Shown: piece by piece, positions 57,001 through 64,000 of the stretch
Layout: every line of letters begins with the position of its first letter
Position numbering within the stretch: the first letter of the stretch is position 1
From: Syngnathus acus
Lineage: Eukaryota > Chordata > Actinopteri > Syngnathiformes > Syngnathidae
Length of the DNA: 64,000 nt
Assembly (NCBI RefSeq): GCF_901709675.1
Contig: NC_051092.1
Coordinates: forward strand, 1,120,491-1,184,490
Direction: 5' to 3'
Made by a program: the position numbers and the translations under genes
The notes under the pieces: model-generated
What the model saw: the letters and a program-made list of their open reading frames with translations, nothing else
Told to the model about the DNA's origin: nothing
The model's database searches: none

Positions 57001-60000
57001 GACATCGTCAAACTTGCCCCACAATCGGAGAAAATCCATGATACAAACAACCATGGCCGGTATGACAGATTAGAAAAATATTCAAGTACCCTAAAAACAC
57101 AACCAGAAAACAGGTGAGCCATGACGCCCTGTGATGTCATTTTCAGTCGACAGTAAGTGACAAAATGGCCGCCGCCTGAGATAGTTTCAAAAAAGGTGGA
57201 TTATGTTGCTTAATTCACATTCCACAAACACAATATTAATTAAAATGCCGTGTTTTGACATTCATTCTCTTGTGAAGACATTTTTTTTACTTGACTTCTC
57301 CATTTATTCAGTATCCTGGATTTCCTTGCGCATCAGGAGAGTTTTGCCTGAGGATGAACTCGAGCTTCCTCTGTTTTTTTTTTGTTTTTTTTTTTTTAAA
57401 ACAGGCCTATCTCCAGACAGCATGTGTCTGCCAAATTTCTTTCGGCAGACTATTTATAAGAAGTCGAATTAAAGGAGGACCAGCCGATAGTGGGTCAAAG
57501 CTCAATAGCACATGCCGCCTGCAGCCAGCCAGCGCCGACGAGACGATGTCGATCATCGTGTTGTCTGGGCAACAGATGAGAAACTGACTAATGCTGAGAT
57601 TTTCACACTTGTCACACATTCCATTTCCATCTCCTGGCACAAAAGAGGCGGATGAAAATGCTGTAATGGCCAAGTCGCCATTCAAAGTACCTTAGCAACA
57701 GTTGTGCCGCCGAATCGATTGTCGACGTGCGACTTTTCTGTCCACCAATTACGTGGGCTTGCCGCAAGTGGGAGGAGTTATCCGTAAAGGCGAATGCGGC
57801 AGCCTTGTGAACAAAAGGGAGGATTAAAAAAAAAAATGTTCAGCTTGGGCCATCAGCATTCCCTTCACATTTTCTGCTATCACTCCCGCACTCAACAAAA
57901 GTGCTTCGTAGCCTCGTATGTAATTATTCTGTCTGAAACAGAGCTGACCAATTAGCATCGGCGCTAATGTTTTGAAAATCACTCACTGGGTCTGACCTTT
58001 CGCTGACAACACGGTCCACGACAGGGAAACGTTTGGTTAAGCATTCCGAATTAGCAGGACTATAAAAATTCAACACTTTTTCTTCTGTAACATTTATTTT
58101 GGAATCTGCTAAAGAACTGACTACTGTAACAAAAAAAAAGTTTGCCAAACATGCCCCAGACACTTTGACTGCAGCTGAATTTGATCTTATTTGCACTCTC
58201 AGCCTCCGTATCGGCCTGCAGCTCGGCGAGCTCAATGGAGAGTCTCTCTCTCCTCTTGCTGTGCGTAGGTTGGGATGTTTGCAAGCGCTCACTCCTGACT
58301 CGTCCACCCACAGCAAGTCACCCGCATCCATTTACTGACATTTGCAATTAAATGGAAGCAATTTGCTGTCAAATGTATTGGCTAATTATGCTGCTGATCA
58401 CAAGGAATGACCAAATTACGCAAAAACAATCCCCCACGTGTTCAAATATACTAATGCTAAGTCGACATCCAAAATACCAAAGGTACCAAATGTGTCACTT
58501 GCTCAGTGACTTTTTTTTCTTTTCTTCCCACGCAATAGCATTTATCATAAGCGAAACACAACCACATTCCACAGGAGTCAAAAATGTTGCAAAGCAATTG
58601 AGATTGTTTCGCAAGACCTCACTAAGCGCACATGCAATGAAATCAGGAGTGCGGCTCAAAATGCCAAGCTAATCACATGAACCTTTTGGAAGGCGCTAAT
58701 CAAATATGATCCCTCTCCCTTCTGAGGCCTCTAATTCCCTCTTAGCGGGGGGACGCAAGAAACGTGCCACCTGCTTCCAGTCATACCGCTCGGGGCTCAA
58801 GCGCCCTTGTGACATCATGCTGCCCTTGAATCCGTTGAAGAAACGCACAGTTTCATCTGCATGCCACCACTCCATCTGAACTGGCCGCCATGAATAAACA
58901 GGACGGCCATTGAGGCTATCGTTGATGTTCATGCGGGCTTTAAAAAAAAGTAGCAGCAGCCCTTTTACGGGAACAGATTGCTTAGAAAAGGATGCAGACG
59001 TCAGAATGCATTAACTTTGACATAGACTATCACCTGAGATGATTAAAAGTGGCAAGGGAAAAAAAAAAAAAGTCATTAAATTTGCAGCCTTTTTTGTGCA
59101 CTCCACCGGGTGCTTACGGGAAGGGGACAAACAGCAAGTCATGACCGGAAGCTTTTACCTTAGTGCATCTTCATGCTTCTCATTCATCTTACGGGAAAAA
59201 AAATAAAGATCAGAGATGCTTTATGCCACTGCAGTAGTCGAGTGTATTTTTTATTTATGAGCCAGTGAGGACACACATTCAGCTTCTTAGCATTGCAGTA
59301 CTAAAAATAATATTTTGCCTGTGGTTAATAGCAAGCTAATTAGCAATACGTGATTAAGATTTCAAAATAAAGGCAGGTATTGCACATTTAGTCATGTGTG
59401 TAAACAAAAGAAATAAACTTCACGATGTACAAATATTTGTGTGTAATGATGATATTTGTTCATTTTATGGCTTTGGAAAATATATTTGTGCTGTTTTGTC
59501 ATAACGGCTATTGTTGAGGACCCAATTTTGCTCTTCCACAGCTGGTAGCAAGTGCTTGATTTTAATAAATGTTCTTTTATTCAATTTTGGTAAACAAAAG
59601 AGTTTTTGTTGTTTGACATTTTGCATGCTCCCTCCCTTCCTCCCCCATCTCTACCTTTTGTCTCCGAGAGCTACGGTTTGTTGTTCCAAGCCCAGAAGCG
59701 GCAGGCCGATGCCTAGTTGGCCTGCCCCCTTTCGTCTCCTCAGAGCTGCTGGCAGATGAAATATTTATGACGTTATGGCTTGAAAACCTCACATTCCATT
59801 TGAAGTGCTGCAGCTGTTCTGATGCTGCCCCCACTGATGGCAACCGCCATCTTCACTCGGCCAGCACTTTCCCTCCCAGCGGGGGGTTCGGAGCAAGGGC
59901 GGGACGGCGTCCACGGCTTTTCACAACTCGAGATTTTCGGGGGGAGGGTTGTAGCTATTAAAATGAGAACGTCCTCACACATATGCAAATCATTCAGGAT

Positions 60001-63000
60001 TGTCTGGACTGTAAATGGCCAGCAAGTGGTGACCCTAATAATGAGCAAAAAAATGGTTGGCTAGAAGGCATTTTGTAATTTTCCAATGTCCACCTTATTA
60101 TCATCCATAAATACAATCTGATAACACCTCACCATCTATTCATAACAACCTGAGAATGTGTTTTCGCAAGTCAGTGTGCGAAAAGAGGAAATAAACATAT
60201 CAAGCATATGGTTAGCGGTAGCCGCTAACACAATTAGCATTCCCTGTTCGTTTCGTTCAGCTACAGACGAAACGCAACTCGTATTTGAATTTGCATTGGC
60301 ATTTCAGCATCAAAGTTCTCGTGCGGCACATGAACAAAATATGATAGATTAAAAAATTGGTGTTCCAAGAGCTTAACAAAGGCTGTTCTTTCGCAGGCAT
60401 GGAGTCACATTGGTTCCTAAGCAACAGGCCGTTTGAAAACACACGCTGGCGCTTTTCAACAGGTTCAACCTTGAGCAAACAGCTCCGCTCGCTCCTTAAT
60501 AGAAGTCGGCCGGATAATTAGCCGCGGCACAATGAAGCAGCATTCATCTTCACCGCAAGGTCTTCTTGGGCGCCGTGTGAAATCAACATTCCCCTGCGCA
60601 ACCTGCTGTCGCCGGGCAAGACTCAAGTTGCCGGGTTTCAACGGTTATGATGGACGATGACGTCCCAGAAGGCTCTGAGCCAGGACTTTTCTATATATTA
60701 CATGATGGTGTATTAAGATACAACATGTCAGGCAGTGAAGTTAAATCCCAGCAAGTATTGAGTTAGGTTTAATGATTCAATGCCTGGGGAATGGACTGAA
60801 AAGTAATTCCAAGCAGCACATGCTATACGAAGGGGGAAAAAAAAACAGCAAGCAGAGAGTAGATATGGGATGTGGAGGTTTACACCTGTTTGCCGCCTTC
60901 TGACCCTGAGCAATTATGTGGAGCTGAGGCTTTCTGGGATTCAACCTGTCAATCAAATAGTCTCAGCAAAGGAGAAGAAGTCACTATTGCCAATGCGCTT
61001 CATCCGAGGATACGAGTTACTAAAACAACGGGATAAGCGGCAAGATCGAGCATTGTCTTCAACGTAGATGCAAATCATTGAAGATTAGTTGCATGTCTCA
61101 CACTTAATTGCGGGCTGATATTAAAACGTTCACCAGATGAGATGATACTGATAGTAACCAGGACTACAGCACGAGTTGGACACATGCAGAGCATAGAAAA
61201 ATGTTAACAATCAAATTCTAGCTTGTAGAAACAGCTTAGAGTGTCAAATTTCATTTCAGACGGTTACTCTATGTCATGTGTAATCATGTGTTACAGGCCA
61301 ATCATCGCTCGCCTCCTCTGGAGTACGGTGAAGGGACCCCGAGGTGCCGCTCGCTCGTTATCTCCTCCCGTCGACTCGCCGCGGTGCATACGTGCTAATG
61401 ACAATCTGTCACCATCCTAATGAGGTAACGTGCGAGCGGGATAATCAGATGATAAAAAAATGGCGTCAGGACTTCAACTGGTAGCAGCATTATTGAGAAA
61501 AGCAAAAAATGGGGGAAGGATGTAATTCGAGCTTGCCGAGCGTTACCAGTGACTTACCGTTCCCTGATGAGATGATCATCGAGCCTTACTTTGGAAATAT
61601 GAGTCGATTGAGAGTGTGATGACCATTGCCGGAATCAACCTTGATGATGTCAGCGGGAGGGATCTATAAATGCAAATACAGAACATGTCAACCCTAGTAA
61701 TATTGTCGTATTTTTTTTTTATGTGGAGGGGGGAAAAAAAAATACAAATATTAGCCTGTTGTCTTTCAACGTTTCCGACCAATCTAAGCGGTGTCCCGTC
61801 AGTCCGAAACAAGTCCCATGTTGAGTTCAAACCTGATTTACGGTGGCTGGCACCCCCATACCGGTGTCAGATGAAACCAACTCTTTGTTCACGTGGCGAC
61901 ATGTGGAGAGCAGCCTTTTGCTAATGGAAGCCCGTTTGAGTGATCTTTGCAGGGCAGGGGGGATTTTGCGGTGCGACGGCAATGTCTCAATGGGACTGAC
62001 GCACATTCCCGTCAACTCGGCCATTTGGGACAAAACGACTTTTACAAATCATCCCAGTGAGCGAGCGCCTCCCAAGTCTTCAAAGCAAGCACTCATTTAT
62101 TTACGGTGACACGTAGTGCTGTATTTACGGTATATTGCCAACAACACTCACAATTATTAGTCTTTTTTTTTTTTTTTTTTTTAAACATGCCGAATTTTTA
62201 TTTGTGAATATATCTCAATATAAAAGACATTTTTTGGAGCATAAGAGGATGTGGCGCATAGCGGCTGATAAGCCGGACTGGCGCCTGATTCAGCCTCATT
62301 CCAGCAGACACGTGTGAAAGTCAAATCTCGGTGAACACACACACACACACACACACACACTCGCTCTATGAATACATTATTCATCAGGACCAATGGAAAG
62401 GCAGACCAGGAGGAGAGAACCACATCTGTATGAATCCTACAGAGGTACTTTGCTGATAGACTGATAGACTTGTCCTTCAGCATTCACCTTAAATGGCTGC
62501 TTTGCCATCATTTTGTGTTTCTGTGTGTGTGTGAATGATTGCAATTGTACAAGCCCACATGATCAAACAAACTCATCAGTACTCGCTACTCTCAATTTGC
62601 TCTCGTTGAACATTTTGGCAACCGTCCAATTTTGAAATCAATTACTTCTGCCATGCTGGGCAGAAAATTCATCTCATAATTAAAACGCTAGAGATGTGAA
62701 ACATGTTAATGGAGCGTCGGCCTTGCACGTTGCAAATCTAAATTCTTTTTGTATCAGACTCACGATACATTTTTGTTTTTGCGATCTGATTTTAAACACG
62801 TGCACCGATATCAGTTTATTTTGCAGCCTTTAATTCTAGTGTTACGTGATAACATGAGTGTTAAAAAAAAAAAAAAAAGAAGAGCAAACAAAGCAAGCCA
62901 CAGCACAACATAAACGACATCCAAACCAAAAGCAGAGCCTTTAAATTCATGTTTACAAGCTCTCTCAAAAAATAAAGGACACAACAAGAATGTCCTCAAA

Positions 63001-64000
63001 CACATTGTAAAACAGAAAATAAATATCTGTAAATCTCTGTTCACAAGTCATTTCTTTGCACATTTATCTATTTTATTAGGGTTGGTGGGAGCAACAAAGC
63101 AGTGCGAATCCGAACATGTTAAAGGTGACCCACAAAAAGCCAGATAGACAAGCAGATAGTGAAAATTCAATTCAAGAGCATCCCTACACCAATTTAGCTG
63201 ATGTATCGTCTACAAAGCGTTTGTAGAGAAGATGATGACTGCCTCCATGCTCTGATTCACAGACCGAGCTAACTAATAAAAAAGGAAGATTTGTACTTGT
63301 CACCTTACATATAATGTCTCATTTTCAGAGCTCATAAAAGAGGAGATAAATCACATCTTTTCAGACCTGCCTAAATCGGAGCAATACATCAACAGACGAA
63401 ATAGTTTTTTTTTTGTCAAGCGAATGCTTAGGGGAAAAAAATGAAATGAAATCAACATTTCACATCCTGAAGAAAATCATGGAATCAAACTGTCACAAAA
63501 TATTTTAAGACCTTGTCCAGATTTACTGAAACTGCCAACGACTCAACGTTATCCCTTTTCACATCGGCTTTAATCTGCATTGCTTTCCACAAATCCAATT
63601 ATGTCCTAATTGAGTGTTACAAGGCTCATTGATTATGATAGCAGCAGCGCGGCACTGAGCACATGAAAAATATTGCTTGGAATTAGCCGAGACTCACGGG
63701 AGGCCTTCGGGGGACAAGATTTCATAAGGAGGCAATATTTTGCGATACGACTCAATTTGAATCGACTCGCCAACAACCTTAGTGGAGCACAAAATGAAAG
63801 CATGAAACAAAAATGATTGAAAGCAATGCATGATTTCCCAAGAGCTTAAATCAAAACTTGACAATTAATGGAGCGGTGAGGCGCATGGCCAGTCTTTGCA
63901 CCTGCTCATAAGAAAAGACAGATTAAATAAATGTCAATTTATAATTAAGATAAAACAAGCACGTTTCTATGCATTGATCTGAACTTGACCCCGAGTCACT
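54001..64000. other. Gene-free region, part 3
   Basis: I find no coding exon. Microsatellites include GT at 54217-54236 and CA at 62335-62361. Complex, repeat-free patches with TAATTA or ATTAGC words (for example 56880-57000, 60480-60560, 61310-61470, 63600-63780) are candidates for conserved regulatory elements. Could also be a large intron of a gene outside the window. Confidence 0.4.
62335..62361 (+). repeat. (CA)n microsatellite
   Basis: Thirteen CA units. Confidence 0.9.

Noticed and set aside
57160-57180. AAAATGGCCGCC, close to a YY1 site
   Set aside because: The core differs from the consensus and there is no promoter context.
1-64000. CRISPR arrays, bacterial operons, phage or retrovirus genes
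   Set aside because: The only tandem arrays are intronic or microsatellite repeats in a vertebrate genome, and no viral coding sequence was recognised.

Overview
The window is nuclear DNA of a bony fish, most likely a percomorph teleost. The genes are vertebrate and intron-rich with short introns, AG/GT splice sites are clear throughout, and the intergenic DNA carries teleost-type SINE and Tc1 remnants and CA/GT microsatellites. Every protein-coding gene has its human counterpart on chromosome 15. I assembled the exons by hand from splice sites, reading phase and remembered family sequences; no database was consulted.

Layout: slc24a1 (minus, 5' part only, 1-2634); ints14 (plus, 4029-7341); hacd3 (minus, 7889-14528), whose first intron is about 98% one 4.47-kb inverted-repeat mobile element; ppcdc (plus, 14852-16915), head-to-head with hacd3 across 323 bp; an intergenic stretch with a SINE, a SINE fragment and a Tc1 transposase fossil; a C15orf39-like gene (plus, 22316-27151); arih1 (minus, 30002-36445), tail-to-tail with it; stoml1 (plus, 38760-40619); cyp11a1 (plus, 41126-43651), 0.5 kb behind stoml1. 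The last 20 kb (about 44.4-64 kb) has no recognisable gene. It is mostly single-copy, repeat-poor DNA with microsatellites, two local duplications and patches that look like conserved non-coding DNA.

The genes do unrelated jobs: K+-dependent Na+/Ca2+ exchange, the Integrator complex, very-long-chain fatty acid elongation, coenzyme A synthesis, an uncharacterised nuclear-looking protein, RBR ubiquitin ligation, a stomatin-SCP2 membrane/lipid protein, and cholesterol side-chain cleavage. Two neighbour pairs could be linked functionally: hacd3/ppcdc share a short promoter, and stoml1 (sterol-carrier domain) sits directly upstream of the cholesterol-consuming cyp11a1.

The most unusual part is the element in hacd3 intron 1 (9966-14432). 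It has about 210-bp terminal inverted repeats beginning TGTTA, a candidate 4-bp target duplication, a five-unit array of 235-bp repeats each holding a long hairpin, several tRNA-like sequences (two with a glutamine-type body but a CTC anticodon loop), and a segment that appears to have flipped between short inverted repeats.
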